Source: Micromonospora chokoriensis
GTDB taxonomy: Bacteria > Actinomycetota > Actinomycetes > Mycobacteriales > Micromonosporaceae
DNA: 64,000 nt
Direction of reading: 5' to 3'
Assembly (NCBI RefSeq): GCF_000718555.1
Contig: NZ_JOAN01000022.1
Location: 1 to 64,000 of the forward strand
Positions 1-8,540 of the stretch are shown here, piece after piece (within the stretch, counting starts at the first letter, position 1; every line of letters begins with the position of its first letter). Under the pieces are notes generated by a model. That model saw only the letters and a program-made list of their open reading frames with translations, was not told where the DNA came from and ran no database searches. The position numbers and the translations under genes were made by a program.

Positions 1-35
1 GCCCCGCCCCGCCCCGCCCCGCCCCGCCCCGCCCC
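1..35. repeat. GCCCC pentanucleotide tandem repeat (7 copies)
   Basis: Seven perfect copies of GCCCC run from the window edge, so the true length is unknown. It directly abuts the palindrome that starts at 39. The opposite strand would be a regular G4 tract. It is probably slippage-prone. Confidence 0.9.
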
Positions 36-38
36 GGC

Positions 39-105
39 GATCTTGCACTTCCTGTCGCTGCTTCGCCCCGATTAGCACCTTTAGTAGCAACAGAACTGCA
101 AGATC
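39..105 (+). repeat. Dispersed palindrome family A, copy 1
   Basis: A 67-nt imperfect inverted repeat begins and ends in GATC. The left arm is GATCTTGCACTTCCTGTCG and the right arm ends ACAGAACTGCAAGATC. The arms pair except for a conserved C/G difference after GATCTTGCA, which gives the element a direction. Related copies lie at 13272-13337 (same direction) and 36176-36243 (opposite). The roughly 30-nt loop is not conserved. Confidence 0.8.
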
Positions 106-156
106 GGCGGCGAGGCAAGGGGCGGCCCAACGGCGTCACGCCGTGCCCCGAGCGCT

Positions 157-237
157 CGCGTCGATCATGGAGTTGTGGTGCCTCACATAAGGCGCGTATT
201 GCCTCATACCGGCCACCACAACTCCATGATCGACGCG
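157..237. repeat. Dispersed palindrome family B, copy 1
   Basis: A perfect 24-bp stem (157-180 with 214-237) encloses a 33-nt loop; the core arm is GATCATGGAGTTGTGGTG. The GATC-to-GATC length is 69 nt. A second, less perfect copy lies at 13186-13255, again next to a family A element. Confidence 0.85.
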
Positions 238-240
238 TTG

Positions 241-287
241 GGCGGGGGCGGGCCCCCAAGGGGGGGGAGGGGGGAGGGGGAGGGGGA
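241..287 (+). other. G-rich tract with quadruplex potential
   Basis: More than four runs of 4-8 G lie within 47 nt, interrupted by one C run. The tract sits between the family B palindrome and the promoter of the GNAT gene. Quadruplex formation is inferred from the run pattern only. Confidence 0.5.
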
Positions 288-330
288 TCAAGGTGGCGTT
301 GATCTAGTGCTGTGGGGGAAGCCGGACTGG

Positions 331-336
331 CATACT
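331..336 (+). promoter_or_regulatory. -10 element of a probable leaderless GNAT transcript
   Basis: CATACT lies 7 nt before the GTG start at 344 and no Shine-Dalgarno sequence intervenes. This is the arrangement usual for leaderless actinobacterial mRNAs. No good -35 is visible. Confidence 0.4.
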
Positions 337-343
337 CCGCGCC

Positions 344-805
344 GTGACGACCGACCACGGCACCGGGCCGACTCTGACCACTGGCGAACGCGACGCTGAG
401 CTCAACAAGCGGCTGACCGAGGAGCTTGTCGCTTTCAATACCACCGCGACAGGGGCAGCTGATCGCGGCACGTTCTCGGTCAAGGTCACCGATGAAGCAG
501 ACGAACTGGTCGGAGGATTGGCTGCATGGACCTGGGGCGGCCTGTGCGGCATCGAGTTGCTGTGGGTGCACGGGGATCGCCGCAAGGACAGCTGGGGCAG
601 CAAGATCCTGCGCGCTGCCGAGGAGGAGGCCAGACAGCGCGGCTGTGACCGCGTGGTCGTCTCGTCCTTCACCTTCCAAGCGCCTGGCTTCTATCAGCGC
701 CACGGTTACGTCGAGACTGGCCGGACCCTGGGAATCCCTGGCGGGCATGCGGACGTGCACATGTTCAAGTCGCTGACCGAGCGCGCGTCCTCGGAGCTGC
801 CCTAA
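344..805 (+). CDS. GNAT family N-acetyltransferase
   Basis: A 153-residue predicted acetyl-CoA-dependent N-acetyltransferase of the cytoplasm; its substrate is unknown. The acetyl-CoA-binding segment is seen around residues 75-100 (WVHGDRRKDSWGSKIL then an E/R-rich helix). The C-terminal QAPGFYQRHGYVETG is the typical GNAT motif B. The Q/R-x-x-G-x-G/A loop is degenerate here (R-K-D-S-W-G). The GTG start was chosen because a -10-like CATACT is placed for a leaderless transcript and no downstream start has a ribosome site. The gene stands alone, convergent with mshC, downstream of two palindromes and a G-tract. Confidence 0.85.
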   Translation: MTTDHGTGPTLTTGERDAELNKRLTEELVAFNTTATGAADRGTFSVKVTDEADELVGGLAAWTWGGLCGIELLWVHGDRRKDSWGSKILRAAEEEARQRGCDRVVVSSFTFQAPGFYQRHGYVETGRTLGIPGGHADVHMFKSLTERASSELP

Positions 806-897
806 GCCCGCTGGTCACCGCCACTCGTCTATCGCAGTCGCTTCGTAGCGAACGGCGAGCATGTCGTACCCCGCTGCCCCGTCAGCCGCAACAGGCC

Positions 898-2136
898 CTA
901 GAGGCGGACTCCCAGGAGGGCGTCCATCGTGTTCGCGAAGAGGGCGGGGGCTTCGGGGTCGTCCGTGGCACCGGACAGAGTCGCCTCGGCCCAGCGATCG
1001 GCTGCGGCCAGGGCTCCGGGAGTGTCCAGGTCGTCGGCGAGGCGTGCGCGTACCTCGGCCAGCAGCTCGGCCCCGGACGGCCCGGCGGGTGCGGCGGCGG
1101 CCCGCCGCCAACGGTCCAGGCGCTCGTGCGCGGCGGTGAGCAGCTCGTCGGTCCAGGTGCGGTCGCTGCGGTAGTGCCCGGAGATCAGCGCGAGCCGGAT
1201 CGCCATCGGGTCGACCTTGTCAGCGCGCAGCCGGGACACGAAGACCAGGTTGCCGCGGGACTTGGACATCTTCTCGCCGTCCAGGCCGATCATCCCGGCG
1301 TGCACGTAGTGCTCGGCGAACGGTGCCTGGCCGGTGAGCCGCTCGGCGTGCGCGGCGGACGCCTCGTGGTGCGGGAACAGCAGGTCGTTGCCGCCGCCCT
1401 GCACGTCGATCCGGTCGCCGAGCAGGTTGAGCGCGATCACCGCGCACTCGATGTGCCAGCCGGGGCGGCCCGGGCCCAGGTCGCCGCCCGGCCAGGACGG
1501 CTCCCCCTCGCGGGCGCCGCGCCACAGCAGCGGGTCCAGTGGGTCACGCTTGCCGGCCCGATCGGGGTCGCCGCCGCGCTCGGGGAAGATCTCCAGCATC
1601 TGCTCGCGGGTCAGGTTCGACTCGTAGCCGAAGCGGGGCGTGGCGGAGATGTCGAAGTAGACGTCGCCGGTGCCGTCGTCGAGCCGGTACGCGGCGCCGT
1701 CCTTGAGCAGCACCTCGACCTTGTCGGCGATGTCCGGGATCGACTCGACCGCGCCCACGTAGTGCGCCGGCGGGATGATCCGCAGCGCCTCCATGTCCTC
1801 CCGGAACAGCGCCGTCTCGCGCATCGCCAGGACCACCCAGTCCTCGCCGTCACGGGCGGCCCGCTCCAGCAGCGGGTCGTCGATGTCGGTGACGTTCTGC
1901 ACGTAGCGCACCGGGCGGCCGGAGTCGCGCCACATCCGCTGCACCAGGTCGAACGTGATCATGGTGGCGGCGTGGCCGAGGTGGGTGGCGTCGTACGGGG
2001 TGATGCCGCAGACGTACATGCTCGCCGCGTCGGCCGGCTCACTCGGGTGGACACCCTGTCGCGCCGAGTCGTACAACGCCAGCGGCTCGCCCCTGCCCGG
2101 CAGCCGTGGCACCTCGTGTCCCGCCCAAGACTCCAT
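898..2136 (-). CDS. mshC: Mycothiol cysteine ligase MshC
   Basis: A 412-residue ATP-dependent L-cysteine:1D-myo-inositol 2-amino-2-deoxy-alpha-D-glucopyranoside ligase, the cysteine-adding step of mycothiol synthesis. It is related to cysteinyl-tRNA synthetase. The HIGH-type motif is THLGH (51-55) and the KMSKS motif is at 289-293. The expected zinc ligands Cys43, Cys231 and His256 are present ([23 protein letters not shown]). Length is normal for the family and the tRNA-anticodon region is absent. It is the last gene of a run with a SCO1664-family protein, DUF3090 and a phosphatase, an arrangement conserved in many actinobacteria. Confidence 0.97.
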   Translation of the reverse strand: MESWAGHEVPRLPGRGEPLALYDSARQGVHPSEPADAASMYVCGITPYDATHLGHAATMITFDLVQRMWRDSGRPVRYVQNVTDIDDPLLERAARDGEDWVVLAMRETALFREDMEALRIIPPAHYVGAVESIPDIADKVEVLLKDGAAYRLDDGTGDVYFDISATPRFGYESNLTREQMLEIFPERGGDPDRAGKRDPLDPLLWRGAREGEPSWPGGDLGPGRPGWHIECAVIALNLLGDRIDVQGGGNDLLFPHHEASAAHAERLTGQAPFAEHYVHAGMIGLDGEKMSKSRGNLVFVSRLRADKVDPMAIRLALISGHYRSDRTWTDELLTAAHERLDRWRRAAAAPAGPSGAELLAEVRARLADDLDTPGALAAADRWAEATLSGATDDPEAPALFANTMDALLGVRL

Positions 2137-2202
2137 GGGATCAGCCTAGCCAGCCCGACGACGCGGCCGGAGCACCCCACGGGTGATCAAAATGACAGCG
2201 GC

Positions 2203-3021
2203 TCACATGGGCGGCCAGGGCATCGCCGGCCAGTCCTCCGGCGGCTGGGGGAAGCAGCCGGTCTCGCGTAGCCGGTCGACGCGGGCGGCCACCTCGGCCA
2301 CCTCGCTGATCGTCAGGTGGTCGGCCAGCTCCGCGCCGAGCGCCCCGGCGACCTGCCCGGCCAGCGCGTCGAGCATCTCCATGGCGTCCGGGGGCAACTG
2401 CTTACCGGCCCAGCCCCAGAGCACCGTACGTAGCTTGTCCTCGACGTGGAAGCTCACCCCGTGGTCCACGCCGTAGATCCGGTCGTCGGCGCCGACGAGC
2501 ACGTGACCGCCCTTGCGGTCGGCGTTGTTGAGCACCGCGTCGAGCACCGCGAGCCGGGCCAGTCGGGGGTCGTCGGCGTGGGCGAGGGCGTACGCGGTGC
2601 CGTCGTCGTCCCGGGCCGCGGCGATCGGGAACCAGCGCGGCGGGATCTCCCCGGCGGGCAGGAAACCGACAAGCGGCTCGGCGTCCTCCGGCTCGTCGAT
2701 CCACAGCTGGCAGGAGCCGGGGCCGAACGGGCCGTCGCGCAGCACGGTGGGCGGCACCAGATCCCACCCGGTGGCCCGGGAGACCAGGTACGCCGAGACC
2801 TCTCGACCGGCCAGGGTGCCGTCGGGGAAGTCCCAGAGTGGGCGCTCGCCACGGACCGGCTTGTAGACGCAGCGGGCGGTCACCTCGCCGAGGGTCAGGA
2901 TGCCGCGCAGCGTGGTGTTCGACGCGTCGACCAGCCGACCCTCCAGGTCGAGGACGCCGTCACGCAGCAGCCGCAGCGCGGCGTCGCCGTCCTGGCGAGG
3001 CTGGAGGCCGGACGAGGTCAC
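2203..3021 (-). CDS. SCO1664-family protein
   Basis: A 272-residue conserved actinobacterial protein of unknown biochemical role, distantly like PI3/PI4-kinase folds. A kinase-like nucleotide site is suggested by VLDAVLNNADRKGGH and the VDHGVSFH segment, comparable to catalytic and metal loops. The open frame continues to 3090, but I chose the GTG at 3021. It overlaps the TGA of the preceding gene as GTGA, the classic translational-coupling arrangement, and the family begins about there. Its invariable neighbours are mshC and DUF3090, which suggests a role near thiol metabolism, but this is context only. Confidence 0.85.
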   Translation of the reverse strand: MTSSGLQPRQDGDAALRLLRDGVLDLEGRLVDASNTTLRGILTLGEVTARCVYKPVRGERPLWDFPDGTLAGREVSAYLVSRATGWDLVPPTVLRDGPFGPGSCQLWIDEPEDAEPLVGFLPAGEIPPRWFPIAAARDDDGTAYALAHADDPRLARLAVLDAVLNNADRKGGHVLVGADDRIYGVDHGVSFHVEDKLRTVLWGWAGKQLPPDAMEMLDALAGQVAGALGAELADHLTISEVAEVAARVDRLRETGCFPQPPEDWPAMPWPPM

Positions 3022-3602
3022 CGGTGATAACCGTTGTGCCGCGGGCAGAGGTGCCCGGCGGGGTCCAACGGTTGGCCGCAGAGCGGGCACGGCGGCCGGC
3101 CCGCGTTGACCACTCGCCGGGCCCGCTCGATGAACTGGCGGGTCGCCTGCGGGGTGAGCCGGACCCGGAGCCGATCCAGGTCCTCGTCCGGCTCGTCGTC
3201 GTCTTCCTCGTCGTCTTCGTCGTCGTCCTCGTCGCCGAGCTCGACCTCGGGCTCCATCTCGCCCGCGGCGATCGCTTCGATCACCACGGTCGCGGTGTCC
3301 ACGTCGAAGGCCAGCCCGAGGGTCCCGACCCGGAACTCCTCGTCGACCGGAGTGTCCAGCGGCTCGTTGTCACCGACCACCGGCGCCAGCTCGGGCAGGT
3401 CCACCCCGAAGCGACGCTGGGCCTCGGTGAGCAGCTCCTCCAGCTTCTCGGCGAGCAGAGACACCTGGACCTTCTCCAGCGCGACGCTGACCAGCCTGCC
3501 GCCGCCGCGGGCCTGCAGGAAGAACGTGCGCTCCCCCGGCGGCCCGACAGTCCCGGCGACGAACCGCTCCGGCGGTTCGAAGGCGTGCACCTGGTGGGTC
3601 AT
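3018..3602 (-). CDS. DUF3090 family protein
   Basis: A 194-residue conserved actinobacterial protein with no known activity. It has an N-terminal globular part, an extremely acidic Asp/Glu stretch around residues 125-145, and a C-terminal CPLCG...HLCPRH element that should bind zinc. The ATG at 3602 has AGGG eight bases upstream; a GTG two codons earlier is possible. It ends in a GTGA overlap with the SCO1664-family gene. It is normally found beside that gene and mshC. Confidence 0.88.
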   Translation of the reverse strand: MTHQVHAFEPPERFVAGTVGPPGERTFFLQARGGGRLVSVALEKVQVSLLAEKLEELLTEAQRRFGVDLPELAPVVGDNEPLDTPVDEEFRVGTLGLAFDVDTATVVIEAIAAGEMEPEVELGDEDDDEDDEEDDDEPDEDLDRLRVRLTPQATRQFIERARRVVNAGRPPCPLCGQPLDPAGHLCPRHNGYHR

Positions 3603-3759
3603 ACCCACGACCCTATCCGGCCCGTCCGGGCATCGCGTACCCCACCGACCCGAATCGCCGCAGCGCCGCCGCGCCCGGCGGACCAGCGGCTATTCCCGGG
3701 CGTGGCGGCCGCTGCGGTGGGCGTTGACGCCCCGATCGGGGGCGGTGTCGTGCGGCGCC

Positions 3760-4464
3760 TCACCGCGACGCACCCGCCCCGCCGCCTACCGCGGCGTCCG
3801 AATCGGTCGCGCGGGAGGCCCGCCGACGCCGCTTGGCTGGCGGCGGCACCAGCGCCGCCAGGTCACCGCCGGTGTCGTTGAGCCGAACCAGGAACGGTCG
3901 CAGCGGCGTGAACCGGATCGCCGTCACCGACGCCGGGTCGGCCACGATGCGTTGAAAGGCATCCAGGTGTACGCCGAGCGCGTCCGCGACGATGGCCTTG
4001 ATCACGTCGCCGTGGCTACACGCCAGCCAGACCGCCTCGGGCCCGTGCTCGGCGTTCACCCGGGCGTCCCAGGCTCGCACCGCCGCCACGGCACGCGCCG
4101 CCATCGCCGCCATCGCCTCCCCACCCGGGAAGACCGCCGCGCTGGGGTGCTGCTGGACGACCGGCCAGAGCGGCTCCTTGGCGAGCTTCTTCAGCGGCTG
4201 CCCCTCCCAGCTGCCGTAGTCGCACTCGATCAGCCCGTCCTCGACCACCGGGGTGGCCTGCGGGAGCGCCAACTCCAGGGTCTGCCGGCAGCGGATCAGC
4301 GGGCTGGTCACCACGGCGGCCAGCGGCACCGCCCGCAGCCGCTCGCCCACCGCGCTGGCCTGGGCGCGCCCGGTGTCGTCCAACTCGACCGGTTGCCGAC
4401 CGGCCAGGCCGCCATCGGCGTTCGCCGTGGTCCGGCCGTGTCGCAGAAGCAGAAGGGTCGCCAC
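3760..4464 (-). CDS. Histidine phosphatase, MSMEG_4193 family
   Basis: A 234-residue member of the phosphoglycerate-mutase-like superfamily. The catalytic LLRHGRTTAN motif lies at the N-terminus, and the second catalytic histidine is in ACSHGD near residue 150. The substrate is unknown. The C-terminal 30 residues are basic and low-complexity (AKRRRRASRA). I preferred the GTG at 4464 because AGGGTGG lies five bases upstream and the protein then starts VATLLLLRHG as is usual; the GTG at 4473 is the alternative. It is the first gene of the block leading to mshC. Confidence 0.9.
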   Translation of the reverse strand: MATLLLLRHGRTTANADGGLAGRQPVELDDTGRAQASAVGERLRAVPLAAVVTSPLIRCRQTLELALPQATPVVEDGLIECDYGSWEGQPLKKLAKEPLWPVVQQHPSAAVFPGGEAMAAMAARAVAAVRAWDARVNAEHGPEAVWLACSHGDVIKAIVADALGVHLDAFQRIVADPASVTAIRFTPLRPFLVRLNDTGGDLAALVPPPAKRRRRASRATDSDAAVGGGAGASR

Positions 4465-4493
4465 GCTGACCACCCTAATGGCCTACCCGGAAA

Positions 4494-4528
4494 CGTCGAC
4501 GGCCCCGGCAGGGCCGGGGCCGTCGACG
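4494..4528 (-). terminator. Strong hairpin after uppP
   Basis: A perfect 16-bp stem (CGTCGACGGCCCCGGC and its complement) has a 3-nt AGG loop. It lies 12-47 nt downstream of the uppP stop and just before the phosphatase start, so it separates the two transcription units. There is only a short T-run. Confidence 0.8.
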
Positions 4529-4540
4529 GATCGCCTCGGG

Positions 4541-5377
4541 TCAGGTGGCGCTGATCGTGCCGGTCAGCAGCAGCGCCAGGACCAGGGTGCCCAGCGCAAC
4601 CCGGTACAGCACGAAGACGTACAGGGTGTGGTGCGCGACGTAGCGCAGCAGCCAGGCGATGGCCGCGTAGCCGATGCCGAACGCGATGAGGGTGGCCACG
4701 ATCGTCTGGGCCACGGTGGGCACGGACGTGCCCGGGGCGGACGGTTCGAAGACGTCCCCGAGGCTGAACACGCCGGACATCACCACCGCCGGGATGGCCA
4801 GCAGGAACGAGTACCGTGCCGCCGCCTCGCGGGTCAGGTTGAGCAGCAGGCCGGCGGTGAGCGTGCCGCCGGAGCGGGACACCCCGGGGACCAGCGCCAT
4901 GGCCTGGGCGAAGCCCATCACGATGCCGTCCTTCATCCGGAAGTTCTCCAGGGTGCGGGTCTGCCGACCCCAGTACTCGGCGAACGCCAGCACGAACGCG
5001 AACACGATGAGCGTGGTCGCCACGACCCACAGGTTGCGCCCGGCGGTCTTGATCTGGTCCTTGAACAGGAAGCCGAAGAGCCCGATCGGGATCGAGCCGA
5101 CGATCACGTACCAGCCCATCCGGTAGTCGAGGCTGGAGCGCACCGACTTGTCCCGGATGCCGACCAGCCAGGTCCGGGTGATCCGCCAGATGTCCTTGGC
5201 GAAGTAGATCAGCACGGCCGCTTCGGTGCCGAGCTGGGTGACCGCGGTGAACGACGCGCCGGCGTCGCGGTCGAAGAAGATCGCCGAGGTGATCCGCAGA
5301 TGCCCCGACGAGCTGACCGGAAGAAACTCGGTCAGTCCCTGGACGATGCCCAGGACGATGGCCTCGACCCAGGTCAC
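4541..5377 (-). CDS. uppP: Undecaprenyl-diphosphatase UppP (BacA)
   Basis: A 278-residue integral membrane phosphatase that recycles undecaprenyl pyrophosphate to the monophosphate carrier for peptidoglycan and wall polymers. Both family signatures are present: [15 protein letters not shown] at residues 13-27 and PGVSRSGGT near 167. Seven to eight hydrophobic segments are visible. The start ATG overlaps the stop of the LLM oxidoreductase gene as ATGA, so the two are translationally coupled. A strong hairpin follows. Confidence 0.97.
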   Translation of the reverse strand: MTWVEAIVLGIVQGLTEFLPVSSSGHLRITSAIFFDRDAGASFTAVTQLGTEAAVLIYFAKDIWRITRTWLVGIRDKSVRSSLDYRMGWYVIVGSIPIGLFGFLFKDQIKTAGRNLWVVATTLIVFAFVLAFAEYWGRQTRTLENFRMKDGIVMGFAQAMALVPGVSRSGGTLTAGLLLNLTREAAARYSFLLAIPAVVMSGVFSLGDVFEPSAPGTSVPTVAQTIVATLIAFGIGYAAIAWLLRYVAHHTLYVFVLYRVALGTLVLALLLTGTISAT

Positions 5378-6426
5378 TCGCCGACTCCCGAGAGGTCGAG
5401 GGCCTCGGCGACGGTACGCAGGGTCTGCACACCGCTGTCCCGGTCGGCCACGAACAGGGTCACCGACAGCGTGGTGACGCCGGCGGCGGCGTACTCCCGC
5501 ATCCGCTCGGCGATGCGCTCCTTCGGGCCGAGCAGCGAGGTGCGGTCGATGAACTCCATGGGTACGGCGGCGGCGGCGTCGCGCTGCCGCTTGGCCAGGT
5601 ACAGGTCCTGCACCTCGCGGGCGGCGTCGCCGTAGCCCATCCGGGTGGCGAGCTGGTTGTAGAAGTTCTGCTGGCGGCTGCCCATGCCGCCCACGTAGAG
5701 CGCGGCGTACCAGCGCACGAGTTCGGCGCAGGACGCCACGTCGTCGCCGATCACCACGGGCACCGACGGCACCACGTCGAACCCGGCCAACTCCTTGCCG
5801 ACCTTGGCCCGCCCGGCGCGGACCGAGGCGAGCTGCTCCTCGGCGAACTCCGGGGCGTAGAACACGGCCAGCCAGCCGTCGGCGATCTCGCCGGCCAGCT
5901 CCAGGTTCTTCGGGCCGACCGCGGCCAGGTAGATCGGTATGTGCTCACGGGGTGGGTGGAAACCCAGTCGCAGCGCCTTACCCGGGCCGTCGGGCAGCGG
6001 CAGCGTGTAGTGCTCGCCGTCGTACGCCACCTCCTTGCGGGCGATGGCCAGCTTGACGATGTCGACGAACTCGCGGGTCCGGGCCAGGGGCTTGGCGAAA
6101 CGGACACCGTGCCAGCCCTCGGAGACCTGCGGGCCGGAGACGCCCAGGCCGAGCCGGAACCGGCCGCCGGAGAGCGCGTCGATGGTGGCCGCGGTCATCG
6201 CGGTGGCTGCCGGCGTACGGGCGGGGATCTGCATCACCGCGGCGCCGACGTCGATCCGTTCGGTCTGCCCGGCCATCCAGGCGAGCATGCTGGGCGAGTC
6301 GGAGCCGTACGCCTCCGCCGCCCACACCACCGAATAGCCCAGGCGGTCCGCCTCCTGGGCCAGGGCCAGGTGGTCGGCCGGTGTGCTCCACGCCGTCTGA
6401 TATCCGAGACTGAGCCCGAGTCGCAC
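5374..6426 (-). CDS. F420-dependent LLM-class oxidoreductase
   Basis: A 350-residue luciferase-like monooxygenase-fold protein, predicted to use coenzyme F420. The N-terminus [13 protein letters not shown], the [18 protein letters not shown] segment and the C-terminal [10 protein letters not shown] strand are typical of the actinobacterial F420 subfamily. The substrate is unknown. The GTG start has GGGGGAGG five bases upstream. It forms an operon with uppP (ATGA overlap) and is divergent from an aldo/keto reductase. The 186-nt spacer must hold both promoters, but I see no clear -35/-10 pair. Confidence 0.92.
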   Translation of the reverse strand: MRLGLSLGYQTAWSTPADHLALAQEADRLGYSVVWAAEAYGSDSPSMLAWMAGQTERIDVGAAVMQIPARTPAATAMTAATIDALSGGRFRLGLGVSGPQVSEGWHGVRFAKPLARTREFVDIVKLAIARKEVAYDGEHYTLPLPDGPGKALRLGFHPPREHIPIYLAAVGPKNLELAGEIADGWLAVFYAPEFAEEQLASVRAGRAKVGKELAGFDVVPSVPVVIGDDVASCAELVRWYAALYVGGMGSRQQNFYNQLATRMGYGDAAREVQDLYLAKRQRDAAAAVPMEFIDRTSLLGPKERIAERMREYAAAGVTTLSVTLFVADRDSGVQTLRTVAEALDLSGVGE

Positions 6427-6612
6427 TGGTCCTCCCCCATCTGTGGCACAGGTCGCACCAGGTTACGCAATGCCGATAACGGACTCGATCACCGGCTCGA
6501 CACCCATGATCCCCCCTCCATCGGGGCAGCCCAGGACGGCGGAACCGGCAGAACCGGCAGAGATACGGGAGCGAGGATATCCGTAGCGGCAGGTTCGAAA
6601 TAAGGTTCACCC

Positions 6613-7584
6613 ATGCAACAGCGACCGCTCGGCCGAAGCGGGCTGGCGGTTTCCCGGCTCGCGCTCGGCACCATGACCTGGGGCCGAGACACCGACGCCG
6701 ACGATGCGGCCGCCCAGCTGAAGAGTTACCTGGACGCGGGCGGCAACCTGATCGACACCGCCGACGTGTACGGCGACGGTGACGCCGAGTCGGTGATCGG
6801 CTCGCTGCTGGGCTCCCTCGTCCCCCGCGAGGAGTTGCTGATCGCCACCAAGGCCGGGTTGCGCCCCGGCAGTGGCCGACGCCGCGACGGCTCCCGAGGG
6901 CACCTGCTGCGCACGTTGGACGCGTCGCTGCGCCGGCTCGGCACCGACCACGTCGACCTGTTCCAGGTGCACGGGTACGACCCGGACACCCCGCTGGAGG
7001 AGACCCTGGCCGCCCTGGACCACGCGGTGGCCAGCGGCAAGGTCCGCTACGTCGGGGTGTCGAACTTCTCCGGCTGGCAGACCGCGCGGGCCGCCGCCTG
7101 GCAGGCCGCCTGGCCGGGGCGGGCACCGGTGGTCGCGGCCCAGGTGGAGTATTCGCTGCTGGAGCGGGGCGTGGAGCGGGAGGTGCTGCCCGCCTGCGAC
7201 GCGCTCGGCCTCGGCGTGCTGCCCTGGTCGCCGCTGGGCCGGGGAGTGCTCACCGGCAAGTACCGGCACGGTCGCCCGGGCGACTCCCGGGCCGCGTCGC
7301 CGCACTTCGAGCGGTTCGTCGCCACGTACCTGGAGCCGCGCTGCTCCAGCATCGTGGAGGCGGTGGCGACCGCGGCCGGTGGGCTGGGCGTGTCGCCGCT
7401 GGAGGTGGCGCTGGCCTGGATCCGGGACCGGCCCGGGGTGACCGCGCCGATCCTCGGCGCCCGGACGGTGGGGCAGCTGCTCGGCGCGCTCCAAGTGGAA
7501 CGGATCACACTCCCCGAGGAAATCACCACCGCGCTGGACGACGTCTCGGCGGTGCCGATCGGCTACCCCGAACGCGACGGCTGA
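6613..7584 (+). CDS. Aldo/keto reductase
   Basis: A 323-residue NADPH-dependent aldo/keto reductase, a soluble TIM-barrel protein. The catalytic tetrad is visible: Asp48 and Tyr53 (LIDTADVYG), Lys80 (LIATKAG) and His120 (FQVHGYD). The cofactor-binding PWSPLGRG and late-barrel GARTVGQL segments follow. The substrate is unknown. The ATG is preceded by AAGG. It is divergent from the LLM oxidoreductase, and this pair often accompanies the mshC block in actinobacteria. Confidence 0.93.
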   Translation: MQQRPLGRSGLAVSRLALGTMTWGRDTDADDAAAQLKSYLDAGGNLIDTADVYGDGDAESVIGSLLGSLVPREELLIATKAGLRPGSGRRRDGSRGHLLRTLDASLRRLGTDHVDLFQVHGYDPDTPLEETLAALDHAVASGKVRYVGVSNFSGWQTARAAAWQAAWPGRAPVVAAQVEYSLLERGVEREVLPACDALGLGVLPWSPLGRGVLTGKYRHGRPGDSRAASPHFERFVATYLEPRCSSIVEAVATAAGGLGVSPLEVALAWIRDRPGVTAPILGARTVGQLLGALQVERITLPEEITTALDDVSAVPIGYPERDG

Positions 7585-7588
7585 CCCG

Positions 7589-7626
7589 CCGGCCGGGTCA
7601 CGGCTGATCGACCGGCCGGGTCACGG
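7589..7626. repeat. 15-nt direct repeat
   Basis: CCGGCCGGGTCACGG occurs twice (7589-7603 and 7612-7626) in the short convergent spacer. The second copy contains the stop codon of the minus-strand gene. It is probably a local duplication. Confidence 0.7.
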
Positions 7627-8526
7627 CGTCGGGCGCTGCCCGGGGAGGTCCTGGATCGCGGTCAGCAAACGCGACTGGTCGTCGCGGAGCGCGGGCTGGG
7701 TGAGCCGAATCCACGAGCCGTCGTCGAAGACGATCGTGTAAGTCAGCTGCACGAGCCCGGTCGGGCCGCGCTCCGAGTCGACCCGGGCCACCCGGTCGCG
7801 GGGCACACTCCACAGCACCCGCGGTTGCCGCCGGTCGGGCCGGTCGGCGTCCGGGCGGGGGCCCATCCGCAGCAGGTGCAGGTGGGTGTCGGTCACGGCC
7901 AGCGGGGTGCCGTTGTAACGCTCCAGGAAGAGCAGCAGGCTGCCGGCGAGGGTGGCGAGGTCACCGCTGAAGACGTACCGGCGCTTGTAGGCGATCTCGG
8001 CGAGTTGGTCGGCCAGCGGGCGGTACAGGCTGAGCCGGAACAGAGCGCGGAACGCCTCCTGCTCCTCGCTGAGCGGAATCGGCTCCCGCTGCGCCCGCTG
8101 CTGTGGCGGGCCCGCCTCCGGCTCGTCCGCCGCTGGCAGACCCACCGCCATGGCAGCAGCCTTGCCCGGCAGCAGCAGCACGCCCGCCGCCAACCGGACG
8201 GGCGTCAGCACCGCGTCCACCCAGACCACCGGGTTGACGATGTTGAGCAGCCCGAACAACACCTTCGGGTCGAGCGAGTCGACAAACTCGTCGGCCATCA
8301 CAGTGGCGAGCTGCCGACCGGCCTTGTGGGCCGCCGGGACGCGGACCGGGCCGAGCCCCACGTAGCGCAGCTCCTGTCCGGGCAGCAGTGGCGCGACGAG
8401 GGCACGTTCGGGTTCGTCGCTGGTGCGGAACTCTTCCCGCAGCTCGCGGGCCTTGTCCCGGGCGGCCCGCGCGCCGCCGAGCACCGCGTCGGTGAACCGA
8501 CCGAGTCGACCTCGCTCCCCTGACAT
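7621..8526 (-). CDS. Hypothetical protein, possible PH-like C-terminus
   Basis: I do not recognise this 301-residue protein. Residues 1-60 are charged and probably helical. The middle (about 85-145) is moderately hydrophobic (LFGLLNIVNPVVWVDAV, LAAGVLLLPGKAAAMAVGL) and could associate with membrane. The C-terminal 90 residues (LAVTDTHLHLL ... VLWSVPRDRVARV ... FDDGSWIRLT) look like the beta strands of a bacterial PH-like domain. The frame is open far upstream, but the ATG at 8526 has GGGAGGAA at good spacing. It is third in a run with a WXG-type protein and an EspC-like protein, so it may be an accessory of that secretion-related module. Confidence 0.7.
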   Translation of the reverse strand: MSGERGRLGRFTDAVLGGARAARDKARELREEFRTSDEPERALVAPLLPGQELRYVGLGPVRVPAAHKAGRQLATVMADEFVDSLDPKVLFGLLNIVNPVVWVDAVLTPVRLAAGVLLLPGKAAAMAVGLPAADEPEAGPPQQRAQREPIPLSEEQEAFRALFRLSLYRPLADQLAEIAYKRRYVFSGDLATLAGSLLLFLERYNGTPLAVTDTHLHLLRMGPRPDADRPDRRQPRVLWSVPRDRVARVDSERGPTGLVQLTYTIVFDDGSWIRLTQPALRDDQSRLLTAIQDLPGQRPTP

Positions 8527-8540
8527 CACGCGTTCCTCCC

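Noticed and set aside
175..399. Small plus-strand ORF at the window start
   Set aside because: It is made of the family B palindrome and the G-tract and has no ribosome site.
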